A stretch of 64,000 nt of DNA from Coniferiporia sulphurascens (GCA_002794785.1 NBBA01000001.1:3472001-3536000); one strand, 5' to 3'. Numbered from the stretch's first letter, positions 1 through 11,349 are shown. Translations and numbers: made by a program. Notes: generated by a model not told the origin, from the sequence alone.

Positions 1-183
1 TAACACTTCATCTTCGTCGGCGTCCTCTAGCGAACCACTTTCTCTCTCTTCATCTTCACCATTGCCCCCGTCTGTATCATGGTGTTCCTCTTCCGATTGC
101 CGCTTTTCTTCAGAGTCAAATCTTGCACGCTTTGCAGGTCTAGCAACGGAGTTCACTTCGCCTTCAGCCCGAGCTTTCGACAT
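1..183 (-). CDS. N-terminus of an acidic protein, partial
   Basis: The frame opens with ATG at 183 and runs off the window start without a stop, giving 61 residues. After a basic patch (RPAKRARF) the chain is very rich in Glu and Asp, with repeated EEE/EDE runs. Such tails are common on nuclear and chromatin proteins, and RPAKRAR could act as a nuclear localisation signal, but no fold is visible and I do not recognise the family. It is divergent from RSM22, with 160 bp between the two start codons. The reading frame, codon choice and start position look genuine; identity needs the sequence upstream of this window. Confidence 0.55.
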   Translation of the reverse strand, partial: MSKARAEGEVNSVARPAKRARFDSEEKRQSEEEHHDTDGGNGEDEERESGSLEDADEDEVL

Positions 184-255
184 ATATCCGACGTCTGGTA
201 GTGGACCGCGTCAAGCTTAACTCTTGCGGAAGGGCAAGTGCCGAGGACGCCGATG

Positions 256-261
256 CACGTG
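256..261. promoter_or_regulatory. CACGTG palindrome in divergent promoter
   Basis: A CACGTG hexamer lies 83 bp before the RSM22 start codon and 73 bp before the start of the divergent acidic protein. It is a candidate site for a basic helix-loop-helix factor such as a Cbf1-type protein. The motif alone is weak evidence; its recurrence in other short promoters of this window is treated as a finding. Confidence 0.3.
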
Positions 262-343
262 ATGCATACTAATCATCCGTCTAAAGATACCGATTACCAC
301 TTTACTTACCAGAGTCCAGACACAAACCGGTACTATCCATACT

Positions 344-2449
344 ATGCTTCACAGTCGCTGCTCTGTGGCCGCTCGCCTCTGCTTGCGGAGGACTCTCCCT
401 CGCGCTGCTAAACTCTCGACAACTTCATCCGCGGTTCTCCATGGACCCAATTCCCCTCTTGACTTAGATCCGTCTTTGCAAGACTTACTTAGAGATGCCG
501 ACATGGCTCTGCTCAAACATAAACCCCGGGAGAATGGCCTCACGGGTCCACATGCAATAAAGGAACTGGAGATTTTAGAATTCGACGAAACGCTTGAGGG
601 GCGAGACATCGAGGAGGAAACCGACGAGACAGCCCACAAAGAACGAAAATCCGTACGAGCAAAATTCGGGAGCAGGAGTATTGGCTCCGTCTTCCTCCCC
701 GTTGAGCTTCGTGATGCTATCGAAAAAATAATCCACGGTGCGTTCGTCTTGCTGTGGCCCATTGTCGACTTTTGCTAATTTAGTTCGGAGACAGAGGGGG
801 ATAAGCCGAGGTTACATGAAGATGCTAAACGTCTTTTCCGCGAAGAGAGAAAAGATGGCTCGGAAATTTGGAATACCACATATGACACGGAATACAAATC
901 GCGGGAGCAAGCGGCTCGTCATGCGGATAGGGACGGTACTGCGTTTGCTTCAATCGCTCTTCCGGCGCATTATTCAGCCATATACGCCGTGTTGGACAAT
1001 TTGAAGCACAGACTGGGAGAAGAGTATCGGGCACGACATGTAGTTGAATGGGGTTCTGGAGTAGGTAGCGGACTATGGTATGTTTTCCGTCTACCTCATG
1101 AGTTTGACCCTCACAAGCCCAAAGGGCTTCCATGCACGCATTTCAGGACTCCCCTGGGGATGTTACCCAGGGTATGTCTACCGAACTTCTTTTATCCCAG
1201 TCAACAGTGTGCTCGTATTTGGGCATTGACAAACGTGTTGGTCTTTCGTCCATGGCGAAAAGGCTCGTGAAAGGTAGGAGGCATTTTCACTCTGGTGTAC
1301 TGTGCACTTACAGCCTTTTTTCCTATACAAAAAGATATGAACGTTGGCAACGTAAATGTAAAGTGGGCTAAAGGCTTCAGTGAGACGGAACATGTTCAGC
1401 AATCTGAGGGTGGAGACATTCTCGCTCTCTCTGCTTTCCATCTATCTTCTCTTTCAACACACATAGCACGAAAGGAAATGGTGAAGCAGATATGGAATAG
1501 CGGCGCAAACGTCATTGTGAGCGGTTCACATCACCTTGTATTCCGCTTCTTAGTAATTCTCCGTGACTTCAGGTTTTGATCGATCACGACACCTCCGCTG
1601 GTTTTGAAACCATTGCTGAGGCGAGAGAGCAGTTGTTGCGTCTGGGTAGGAAAGAACTGGAAGACTCTGCTGTGCACAATGATGCAGGATGTCACGTCGT
1701 CGCGCCAGTCAGCTATTTGCTTCTCGTTGACTTGTTGGATGACCGCTGATTGTTTCGCTTCTCATAGTGTCCTCATAACGGGGTCTGCCCGCTTTACCAG
1801 CCTGGATCTTCCAAACTGAAGTGCACGTTTTCCCAGAGACTGCAAAGACCCGTGTTTCTACGCAAGACAAAGCACGCGTACGCGGGACATGAGGATATAG
1901 GATACAGTTATGTGGTTATCAAACGAGGGAAGAGACCCACCCAAATTGCCGTTACGGCCGAAGGACCCAAACAGGATATTGCCGTGGAGGCCGACACTGT
2001 GCATCAAATACAGCTAGAGGCGTACAACTGGCCACGCTTGATATTTCCACCCCTTAAAAAGAGTGGTCATGTCATCATTGACGGCTGTACCGCGGAAGGT
2101 ATGTGGATAGCTTCTGTACGGGTTACTTTGCTCAGCTTGTACAGGCCAGATAATGCGAATGACTATCCCTCGGTCTCAAGGAAAGCAGCCATATTACGAC
2201 GCACGAAAGTCGTCATGGGGCGACATCTTCCCCCATAAGCCGAAGAATCCTCCTCAGGTCAGGCTCCAGCCTTCGGGCAAGAAAAGTCTAGACCCCTCGA
2301 CACTACCTGGTGCGGATATCGGAAAAAGGCACTCTGGTCATCAGTCCAAGCAAGCCTTAAGCTATGGCAAAATTCTTTCCGATATAAAAAAGAACAAAAA
2401 GAATTTGAGGCGAGGCCGGACAAAAGAAGCGGCCTTCTCGGAGGACTGA
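344..2449 (+). CDS. RSM22: Mitochondrial small ribosomal subunit assembly protein Rsm22 / METTL17 family
   Basis: The family is a methyltransferase-like assembly factor of the mitochondrial small ribosomal subunit. Exons: 344..737, 795..1077, 1125..1273, 1335..1516, 1573..1707, 1768..2098, 2145..2449, giving 592 residues. Visible blocks are an Arg-rich presequence; the SAM-fold motif VVEWGSGVGSGLW; NVKWAKGF; VLIDHDTSAGFETI; the cysteine cluster CPHNGVCPLY...KCTFSQRLQRP; HEDIGYSYVV; and the C-terminal QGKQPYYDARKSSWGD. In METTL17 these cysteines hold an iron-sulphur cluster, and all appear intact. The first acceptor is uncertain: the 794 acceptor keeps frame with a GTGCGT donor, whereas 783 would need a different donor. 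It is convergent with uL1m. Confidence 0.93.
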
Positions 2450-2658
2450 AGTAATTTACTACTGCCATTAATTGTCTAGAGCTGGTTGTCCCAGCCACTT
2501 CTCTGCACCGCTTTCCTGACGCCCCATTCAGCGCTCACATCTGTATAAAATTAATCACTAGTCCTGCATTAAAGCTGCTAATTATATTTATTTCTACGCA
2601 TCGGATATTTGGATTCCGGGCCCCTGGGTTGAACTCAGGATAACACGCGTAATCGCAT

Positions 2659-3711
2659 TTACTGGTAGAATGTGTCAGGGGGGAAGCAAGCCTCAAAACC
2701 GAAGTAGGGCTCACCGGGCTTGGGTCCACCCTTTGACTGACGCGCGTTCTTGTCGGCGGAATTGCCCGTGGCAGCCTTAACGACGCTGAGAAAATGCCGT
2801 GCGTTCCGAATCACGTCTTCTGCCGGGAAGTTCATCTGTAGATATGTCAGGGGTCGATCAAGAAGAAACATGGCCAGTACAGGTCATCACACCTTAGCTA
2901 TGGCACTCCGTATAGTACCCGCCTTGTCTCCCCTCCACTCGCTTGAGCCGGAAATTCGTCTTAGATAGCCAGCAATATCCTCAGTGACAGTTCCTCGGCG
3001 CTCCGATGGCATTAGCCCCCTCGGCCCTAGAATTCTCCCAAGCTTTGGAGTGATCGCGCGAATTAGGGACGGTGTACACAAGTACACAGTTGCTGGATAT
3101 CGACCATTGGCCACCTGTGCAAACAATTGCAGGCCAAGAATCTGAAGAAGGCGAGACGAAGACGTACACCTTCAACGAGCTCCGTACCACCCACAAATTC
3201 TGCACCTGCGCGCTTGGCTTCCTCTGCCTGTCGGCCCTCAGCAAACACGAGGACACGGTCCTTCAACTTAGCCTTAGCCTCGCGAGGTAAATTTATTCTT
3301 CCTTTCGGGATGGCGGATCCACGCTTCATTGCCGTCTTTATGACGAGCTCGTAAGTAGAATTTGGCCGTGCAACCTCGACTGACTGCAAGCACACCGTCA
3401 GCGGCCACTTCTGTGGTTGGGGCCGAATTGATCAGACATACCCGCAGAACATTTATGGCGGTGACAAGAGGCATCTTTTCGCTCTCATAGATGTTTTTTC
3501 GAGCCTTGAGGGCCTTCTTTCTCTCGCGCGCAGCTAGCTTGGCCTTGGTCGGGGCTGGCCGTGGTTTGACCTTGCGGATGTAGACGGGACTTGACGAAGA
3601 GAAGTATCTCAGGGACAAGTCTGTCGTTGAGAGCTGATATTGGCTAATGCGCCCGAGCTGTTGTGCATTGAGCCGGGAGGGCCGCAGTAGCGAGCTGAGA
3701 GGGTAGAGCAT
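2659..3711 (-). CDS. MRPL1: Mitochondrial large-subunit ribosomal protein uL1m
   Basis: Protein L1 of the mitochondrial ribosome, which forms the mobile L1 stalk on 23S-type rRNA. Exons (minus): 3711..3442, 3383..3168, 3114..2893, 2835..2659; all junctions are phase 0. Diagnostic L1 blocks are RGSAIPKGRINLP, VFAEGRQAEEAKRAGAEFVG, ITPKLGRILGPRGLMPSERR, and GSSEWRGDKAGTIRSAIAKV followed by NFPAEDVIRNARHFLSVVKAATGN. The N-terminus is Ser/Arg/Leu-rich and basic, fitting a mitochondrial presequence. Starting at the Met at 3711 gives 294 residues; an in-frame Met at 3744 would add 11. It lies tail to tail with RSM22, another mitochondrial small-subunit gene. Confidence 0.93.
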
Positions 3712-3744
3712 GGCCAGGTGTTGTCCAAGTCTGCCAGTTGACAA

Positions 3745-4423
3745 CCTTGCTCGAAAAAGAAAGCCGCGGAAGTAGTGGTGGCTGTAACAGTCGCCGCTCT
3801 TTCCGTTTGCGGACGCGCTTCTACCGGCTCAGTTGTGTTCAAACCCGGTATCTGTGTGTATTACACTCGAGGCCACAACACAATCAAGCCACCTTTCCGC
3901 CCTGGGGTGGCTATTAAGCGAGATTGATCGAAGACTGTTTCTATGGCGCGGTATTCTATCCGTTCTTCAAATATCTACCGCACATAAGATCATCAACTTA
4001 GCCACTGCCTCAGGGTTGCAGCGGTACCTCCTCCCGAATGGACCTTTGGGAAGACGGACACCTGAATGGGATCCGTCATATAAATAAAATCTCACTACGG
4101 GGAAGCATGCTGGATGCGTTAGGTCGGTGACAACACATGATGAGCATTGGGGGACTGTTAAATTATCCCGCCGCTGTTTCCCTGTGTGTCTAGTCTAATT
4201 GGTATTCAAAATGGATAAGCATATAGTCCACTCTGACCATAAGTGGGGTGATCTCAAGGCAAATTATAGTCCAGACTGATCCATATGGGTTTAGACATAT
4301 AATGAGTGCATTCTAGCCTGGACTTATCGTAAAAACAAAGCAAGAGAAAGACTCTCAGTGATGCCCCGACTAAGCTACGAGAAAAATAGCTCTGGCCGAC
4401 CCGCATATTGATAACTAATATCA
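3745..4423. other. Intergenic, no gene seen
   Basis: This stretch lies between the uL1m start and the 3' end of the first dsRNA-binding gene. Both strands carry only short reading frames without recognisable motifs. It must contain the uL1m promoter. I saw no repeats, terminator hairpins or RNA genes. Confidence 0.5.
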
Positions 4424-4824
4424 CTAATATCCGCGAAGTTTCTGCAGAGCCTGTTCACAGGCAGCTTCTTTGGCTGCCGTCTTCTGTCCCGCGGTTCCCT
4501 CGCCAATGACCTCCCCTTTGACTGAATAATTCTAGATGTAAGAAAAAGACATCGGCAGAAAGGTCGGCACTCACACTTGCAAGTCAGGTTCCATGTTATG
4601 TGGTTCTGAGGACCAGTAGATGTTTCAACCCATGTGATCAGGTGGGCTTGGCCTTTGGGTTGGAGAACTATGGGATGGTCAATCAGACGCTACCCCATTA
4701 AATAACGACATAGGAGTCAGCGACGCACAGTTATTGAGTTCGATCGACGGTTCTGCAGCAAAAGAGAGGGGGGATGAGCAAGATGGAAAACAGGTGTAAG
4801 AAAGGGCAGCGCACTCTGTGTCAT
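4424..4824 (-). CDS. Small single-domain dsRNA-binding protein (copy 1)
   Basis: Four coding exons, 4824..4815 (10 nt), 4752..4729 (24 nt), 4667..4575 and 4521..4424, sum to 225 nt and encode 74 residues. The assembled protein is essentially one dsRBD: the helix-1 start ELNNFLQ, a strand ending HITWNLTCK, the loop GEVIGEGTAGQK, and the C-terminal helix KTAAKEAACEQALQKL. The basic KxxAAKEAA segment is the typical dsRNA-contacting end of the fold. The 5' exons are inferred from splice signals and phase; the two 3' exons are secure. The loop intron has the same position and phase as in the related gene at 7110-7418. The partner RNA and function are unknown. Regulatory binding of structured RNA is a reasonable guess, not shown. 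Confidence 0.72.
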
Positions 4825-7109
4825 GTCCACAAGATGTGAGGAATAAATGCAATGCAAGATGGGGGTGAGCTCTGAGAAACTCGCCGCTTTTATTTGCTCC
4901 AAGAGTGCTATACCAAATGGACTAGCTGACGAAGAGACAAATCAACGTCAGTTTGCAATCCAACTTGATATCTTCATTCCGTAACGATAGAGTAGTGAGC
5001 CGGCTTCCAAGCCCGAGCGATGCCTAGTAATGGGAGAGCACTGTCTAAAGTGGAACCGGGTAACGCAGAATTTGAAGCTCAGAAAATAACGGCACTTACT
5101 CACCGCGATGAGACCCGAAAGGTGGGCGAGACAGATCAAACGCAAAAAGCCCTTTCAATAACGGAGTTGTCTCGTAGCTGTATTTATCACAGGAACAATG
5201 AGACAGCTAGGAACAGACAGGCAGACCCGGGGCCAGTGAGGTCGCCGTCAGACATCTCGGATAGAACTGGCATTCTCCGATGCCGGGTGAGGTTCCACCT
5301 TGCAGCCAAATGTCTACCATATGGTTAGCTGACCTTCCCTTCCATTTAAGTGGCGCAAACCCCCGTACGGCATTGCAGGTAGCGGGACCACTGTCGGAAA
5401 ACTTGTAAGTGGGGCCTGGCAAGTGCAGTTCCATCGGTACCTTTCCCAGTCTTCACAGCAGTTCGATAGCAGTTAGAACACCGACAAAGATGAAGCCGAA
5501 AGCCTGCTTGACGAATAAACAACCTCTTGATTCCCGGAGAAAATCCCACCACGATGATGTGAACACACGAATCATGTGCTTAACAAAGCCCTGAACCAGA
5601 ACAACAGTGGATGGATCTATAACAGCCCAAATGCGCGTAGAAGATGCCGGAAGATAGGAGACCACCTGTGCATACTAGCTGCACTCCGGAACAAACGATA
5701 AAGACCAGATAACAGCAACGATCACAGCCGGACAATGATAACATCAGATTGTAATGTAGACTCCCCTGTGCAAAAGGACAGAGCAGATAAATCACGCTTT
5801 GTCAACGTTATGGCGCATCAAGATCGGAGTGGATCATCAGACAGACGATTATTTCTTTGTTTCTATAAATTGTATGTGTATCGGCGGGTCATCATGTTTG
5901 ATCAGTCTTGACTTTCCATAGGGACTTGACGAGGCAAGAGAATTTTTTTGTGAAAATTTTCAACTTTTTCCCTTCCCAGAAAATCAGAGTTCAAGTTGAT
6001 AAACTCCTGTAAAAAGAATAGCCTCACGTCATCCCGAGAAGACCTAGGGATCGAGAGACTCGGGTGCTCGGTAAGGGCGAGGGTATGCACTGTAATCAAA
6101 TAAAAGAGTAGTGCCTGTTTATCGTCATTAAACATATGATCGAACGCGTACCTAATTTGAAAATGTCACACAAGGCGAGACTACCTGCAGTGCATATCCA
6201 CTAGTAGATTCTTCCCGACGATTAATTGCCGTGTTTGCGGCGGCAGGGGGTGTATATATGACTTTCGTAAGTCCTACTATATAGTGATCAGAAAGTAGCA
6301 GTTAGCAAGCAAATTCTACGGAATTAATCAGAGGTAGCGTAGATAACTGCGCAATGAAACCAGGAGTTTGAGTCCGAAGCTGATGATGCCACTAGCTGCA
6401 CGGATAGTCGTGACTCGTGGCTGGGGACGGTCCTGCCGGATGTGTTCAGCCCCAAAACCCTGATCGGGCGTCGATCGACGCTTACGTAATAAAACACAAT
6501 CGATCACAGGTTCAGGCTAGAAAGTGCCATATCCAAACATTTTCCTCATTATTTTCGCCTTTTGCAACCAGACGTGCACCTATAATCCTGGGCAGAGTAA
6601 GGCAACCCATCTGAGTGAGAAATGAGCGCAAGACAAAGCAAAATCACTCGTAAAATTCTTAGAATAAAGATTTTCCAAAAACAGGCAGCAGAATGCCAAG
6701 GCATGCAAAGTATTATACAAGGTTTCATCACGCGAAAAGCAGTGGCAAAAAAATCACAATTGAAAAGAAAATGATGGAGGAAGGGCCGAAATGAAACCAA
6801 AACGTGGCCCTTTAGAATTTATTGGAAAGCAAAAGGATCTGTACTGACGACATATTTCAGCTTGACTCGGACTGACGTGAACCCGGGACTTACGTCTTAC
6901 AAACTCAATACATTCATCTGAACCTCAACGTTAGTGTCCTGGCGGCCAAATTTTCAGTGAGTTGCAGACAGTCTTTAAGCGGGGCGCAAAGCAAAGAAAG
7001 CTGCAATCCATACTGACAGCGTTGTTAATTCTTGAGCTTAGATTTGTTACATACGGTGGAAATGTGCAAGCGAAAAGTAAGTGCTGTTGGCCGACATAAT
7101 GTCATTTAA
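4825..7109. other. Gene-poor stretch, 2.3 kb
   Basis: No reading frame on either strand gave a recognisable product or a consistent exon chain. Frames are short and interrupted, and base composition drifts to A+T-rich around 5900-6900. I saw no terminal inverted repeats, long terminal repeats or transposase motifs. It could hold decayed sequence, a non-coding transcript or long promoters; nothing can be supported. Confidence 0.5.
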
Positions 7110-7418
7110 TCATCCACGAACCAGGTGACGTTCAATCACACTGCGGTGTCTGTCAGCGCTCAGGACTTTCAAGGCTCGTCCCGCAGCTAACTCCTTGGCA
7201 CCTGCTTTTGTCGGAGCGGAGCCGCTGCCTGCCTCAACGCCATCGTCTGAGACATAATTTAGCTCAAACCAACGAAGAAGATAATGATAGTACGAATGAA
7301 ACTCACACTTAGCACTAGCGTACCATGTGATGCTATGTTCAGGGCCGGTGGCATGTATGTCCCACTTGAGTTTCCTATCGTTTCCACCATCTTGGAGATA
7401 GTTGTTAAGCTCTGTCAT
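7110..7418 (-). CDS. Small single-domain dsRNA-binding protein (copy 2)
   Basis: Two exons, 7418..7307 and 7246..7110, encode 82 residues beginning MTELNNYLQ; a Met at 7448 in the same frame would add 10. The protein resembles the one at 4424-4824: LNNYLQ, then a strand with GPEHSITWYASAK, the loop GVEAGSGSAPTK and the helix AGAKELAAGRALKVL. The intron falls in the loop after the second strand, at the same codon phase as in copy 1. The copies are clearly diverged, which suggests an old duplication or two members of a larger family. After the domain only a short Arg/His-rich tail (ADRHRSVIERHLVRG) remains. No catalytic domain is attached, so it probably binds RNA or a dsRBD partner. Confidence 0.75.
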   Translation of the reverse strand: MTELNNYLQDGGNDRKLKWDIHATGPEHSITWYASAKCEFHSYYHYLLRWFELNYVSDDGVEAGSGSAPTKAGAKELAAGRALKVLSADRHRSVIERHLVRG

Positions 7419-10067
7419 CCAATGAATGCCGTTGTCGGGCATCTTCAATTTTCATATATCACGTCGAACTTCGAAAAGTTTACTGACAATACGACAATGA
7501 GTATCAGACAGCACGTGGGCATAACATAGATAGACCACCTTTGTAGTTTCTGCACAGGACAAAACCAAGTCGTACTTGAGGACGAGGGCTTGAATTCCAC
7601 ATGGGACTCTGTGAATTATTTCCATCTTTTATGCTCCATACGGGCGTTTAACGTGCCCAGAGCGTCACAGTGCAAACACACTTTGCCGGGACTATAGCTG
7701 AACCCATGAGAAGGCTGGACCTCAAGCGCTCTGTGAAGAGGGGGTCTGGCGGAACCTGTATTCTTCCGCTGAAAATTTCGCGAACCGGGAGCGGTGAATC
7801 GGTGCGAGTCAGACGAAGGTCCGGTAAGCAAGACGGCGAGAGACTGGCCCAAACTCTCAACGACTGGACATAAACAATAAATCACTCTGTGCTCTCAGCT
7901 TGAAACTAGATGAGGCAGGCGGATGCTTGAAGCTCTACTGATTTGGTTCGAGAATCGGAGGATTCCGCTGACCGGGGCGGACCAAATCAGAATCGCGACT
8001 CCAAACGATTGTTCCGCCCACAGCGCTCGAGCTCTGGTTTGAAATGAGAATACTAAGGCAAAGGGGCAGTCGAGAATGAGTATGACCTGTGATTGATCTG
8101 TCCGTCCCTGTGCATACGCGCTGCTCAGAGAACACCTCAAGTCGACGTCACATGCAAGCGTTGACATCTAATATCATGCACTGTGCACTCCAGTGGCAAC
8201 AAGGTATCGGAGATGTCATCCTTGCTTTACGCGCCTGTACCCGTGCGTCTGTGGGTAGGCGCCAATGGACATCATAGTTTCTAAGGCCGTGGGGACTACC
8301 AAGTAAGCCCTGGTGGAGCTCTACTGGTAACTGCAGTCGTTTCAAACTGGCGCTCGCTACCGCAGCGTTGCACACCGAATTCACGGATCTCTGTAATGAG
8401 GTGACCAAAAAATTCTCCGCAATGGACTTAGAGCTTGAACCTTAGTAATTTCTGGTAAAATCCGAACGACGCAGAAGGTTTCCCCGCCAGCCGTAAGGCG
8501 CCAAGTGACTTATCCTGAGCATTACCCGCTTGAAACCAGTTGTAGCGCCCGTACCCAGAAGGAGCAATCAAGATGGAGTCGGTGCTGGGAGTAGGAAAGT
8601 CTGGTACAGAACCTGGTATCCGGACCCAATGCCAACCGATGCGACTTTGTGGAAAAATCGTGCAGCCGCCGGAAGCTTCCCTCTCTGTGAAGTATCCAGT
8701 ATCCTGGAAGTTCTTCAGAAGGGAATACCGATATTCTCTGAACACGGAATGTGGGGGCCGGACCGTTGATTTCATCGGCAAAGTTCACAAATACCCACGT
8801 GAATCGCTGTTGCATCCGAAAGTCTCTCCGATAAGGGTATGGAAAAACCGTCCTAGATTCATCGACTTCCGAGTATAAGCGACCGCCTGGGCCAGGTTTC
8901 TCCTATGACGAGGAAAAGGTTCGAATGCGAATTTTTTTAAAGGCGCTTGAGGACTTGTTCTCTCTAAGTAGCACGATATAAGCGCCCGCAACGTTGCCGT
9001 TTCTTATATTAGTGTGGACGTGGTGACTCTGTAAAGGCGCTCGTGGAAAATAAGACAGGACGGATTGTCCTTCGAGTTTGGGAACCCTGCCCAAGGGAAG
9101 GTCTCGATCAGCGAGTAAGGTAACGGAAAGAAGGCCGGAAAGCACCTCATATCAGCACACCCCCAATAGTTAGAAGAGGGCACTGTGATAGCAGATGCGC
9201 GCAACTGCACACAGATGTACTAGTAAGGATGGACAGAGCGCGAAGATGGGGACCACCTTACAATATCCATGTATGGCGGTGAATACAAACAGAGCCTAAG
9301 ATTTAAATGTGAAGGAGTTCTCAGATTGCGTGTATGTCATGCACGACGAACTGGATGACTTGCATTCTACGGGTCTGGGCGCTTAAAAGCGGCCATGACT
9401 TGACCACAGCGGACAGGACTATTGTCCCTTCTCGAACTGAGGATGCATGTTGAAGTATTTGGGACTTGCATAGCACCCTAGAGAAAACAGCGCCTATTAG
9501 CCACGCTAGGAACTCCAGACAGGCCAAGTTTAGGTTCAAGTTCAACATAAGCCTGCACTTGTTCGCACTGGAAATCGAGATGGTTCCCGGATACTGGTAC
9601 ACGAATATATGTAGCTCGTGTAGCTTGAGGAAGGAGGCCATTGATTATCATGACATAATAGTTGAGACTATTCAAAATAACGGGCTCTAGACTGACTTCG
9701 AAAATTATGAACTCCGCTCGCCAGTCGCCATCTGATGCACCCGGACATATTGCTCACACCTCCATCATATCCTTGTGCGTTGGACTGCACCAGCTGCAAC
9801 GACGGTCTCCAACGCGCGTTTACGCCGACAATTGTACCTCTTTTTTGCCTACCTTTGTGCCCTGCACTCCATTTCTCTCCTTCCACTTTCGCCTCGGTGA
9901 CCGTGAGGGAGAGTTGCCGTCGCTTCTTCCTCCTTCCGCCAACTCCCCTTCAACTCAACAGGTGAAGCGTTCTCCCTGCGACTTTTTCATTTTTTGACGA
10001 CTGATGTCATATCCCCGGGCTCGACAGACCCGGTCCTACTTCCGAAGATCCACATTAACCGCCAGCA
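7419..10067. other. Gene-poor stretch with G-beta promoter at its end
   Basis: This 2.6 kb stretch shows no supportable gene. Overlapping open frames at 8428-8880 on both strands have no motifs and no exon chain. From about 9840 to 9960 the plus strand is strongly C+T-rich (for example TTCTTCCTCCTTCCGCC). That is typical of the core promoter and leader of highly expressed fungal genes, and the G-beta start codon follows at 10068. Confidence 0.5.
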
Positions 10068-11349
10068 ATGTCGCAACCACAGGAAATCCAGGAACGAATC
10101 GCAGCAGCTCGTCGTGAGGCAGAAAGTTTGAAAGAGAAGATTCGTGCCAAGAAAGAGTCGTCTGCGGACACAAGTCGTTAGTCTGATTTCGTCCCCTTAT
10201 GATATTGAGACGTTGGTGGCTCATCCCGCAATCAAGTGCGTGCCATGGCTGCAGAAGTTGAGGCTCTTCCTCGCATAGTGATGCGCCCTCGTCGTGCCTT
10301 AAAAGGCCATTTAGCAAAGATATACGCTATGCATTGGGCGGCGGATCGCCGGCACCTTGTTTCAGCGTCACAAGATGGCAAGCTAATCGTTTGGGACGCG
10401 TATACGACCAACAAAGTCCATGCTATTCCCCTGCGCTCCAGTTGGGTGATGACATGCGCTTACTCACCTTCTGGGAACTTCGTGGCCTGTGGGGGCCTTG
10501 ACAACATCTGCTCCATCTACAACTTACAGTCGAAGGATGCTGGTTCCGTGAAAGGGGCCCGTGAACTGAGCGCTCACTCGGGTTATTTGAGTTCTTGTCG
10601 CTTCATCAGCGATAGGCAGATTGTGACTAGCTCTGGCGACATGACTTGCATGTTGTGGGACATTGAAGCGGGTGTTCGGGTGTTGGAGTTTAGCGATCAC
10701 ACTGGCGACGTCATGAGGTTACTTTGTATTCTATTTTTTGTTTTGTTGAGACTGACCTCTCTGCTCTGTACAGCTTGTCACTGGGCCCAAGTCAGAATGT
10801 TTTTGTGTCTGGCGCATGTGATGCAACCGCTAAACTGTGGGACATTCGAAGCGGAAAGGCAACTCAGACTTTTTCTGGGCACGAATCGGACATCAACGCT
10901 GTGACGCACGTGTTGAAATTGTCGTCCCTATGTTAAAAGCTAATACCTCGTTTAGATTTTTCCCCAATGGCGACGCCTTTGCGACTGGGTCGGACGATGC
11001 TTCTTGTCGTCTATTTGATATTCGTGCGGATAGGGAGCTTAACACCTTTACCCACGATAACATCCTGTGCGGGATTACATCTGTCGCCTTTTCTATCTCT
11101 GGCCGCATACTTTTTGGCGGCTATGACGACTGGACGTGCAACGTTTGGGACACGCTCAAAGGTGAACGAGTGGGTGTTCTTACCGGACATGAAAACCGCG
11201 TGAGTTGCTTGGGTGTAAGCAGTGACGGGATGGCTCTTTGTACCGGAAGCTGGGATAGTACTCTGAGGGTCAGTTTTTTTTAACTCGTTTCCATTCTCGC
11301 GATTTACAGGCGGTTCTCACCTCACGACTATTCACAGGTCTGGGCTTGA
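10068..11349 (+). CDS. GPB1: Heterotrimeric G-protein beta subunit
   Basis: The beta subunit of the heterotrimeric G protein, a seven-bladed WD40 propeller that pairs with gamma and signals downstream of pheromone and nutrient receptors at the plasma membrane. Exons 10068..10176, 10237..10717, 10774..10905, 10956..11268 and 11338..11349 encode 348 residues, close to the usual 340-350. The N-terminal helix ([20 protein letters not shown]) is the gamma-binding coiled coil. Family landmarks include [49 protein letters not shown] and [15 protein letters not shown]. The last exon encodes only VWA and the stop. The third intron is best read with a GC donor at 10906, restoring the conserved AVTFFPNG; a GT donor at 10912 would insert two residues. 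Confidence 0.95.

Noticed and set aside
8428..8878. Overlapping open frames of about 80-117 codons on both strands
   Set aside because: None has a recognisable motif, splice-consistent neighbours or a plausible start context. The two strands cannot be told apart on content, so no gene is called.
8910..8945. GGTTCGAATGCGA, resembling a tRNA B box
   Set aside because: No matching A box, anticodon arm or acceptor stem could be folded around it. No tRNA was supported anywhere in the window.
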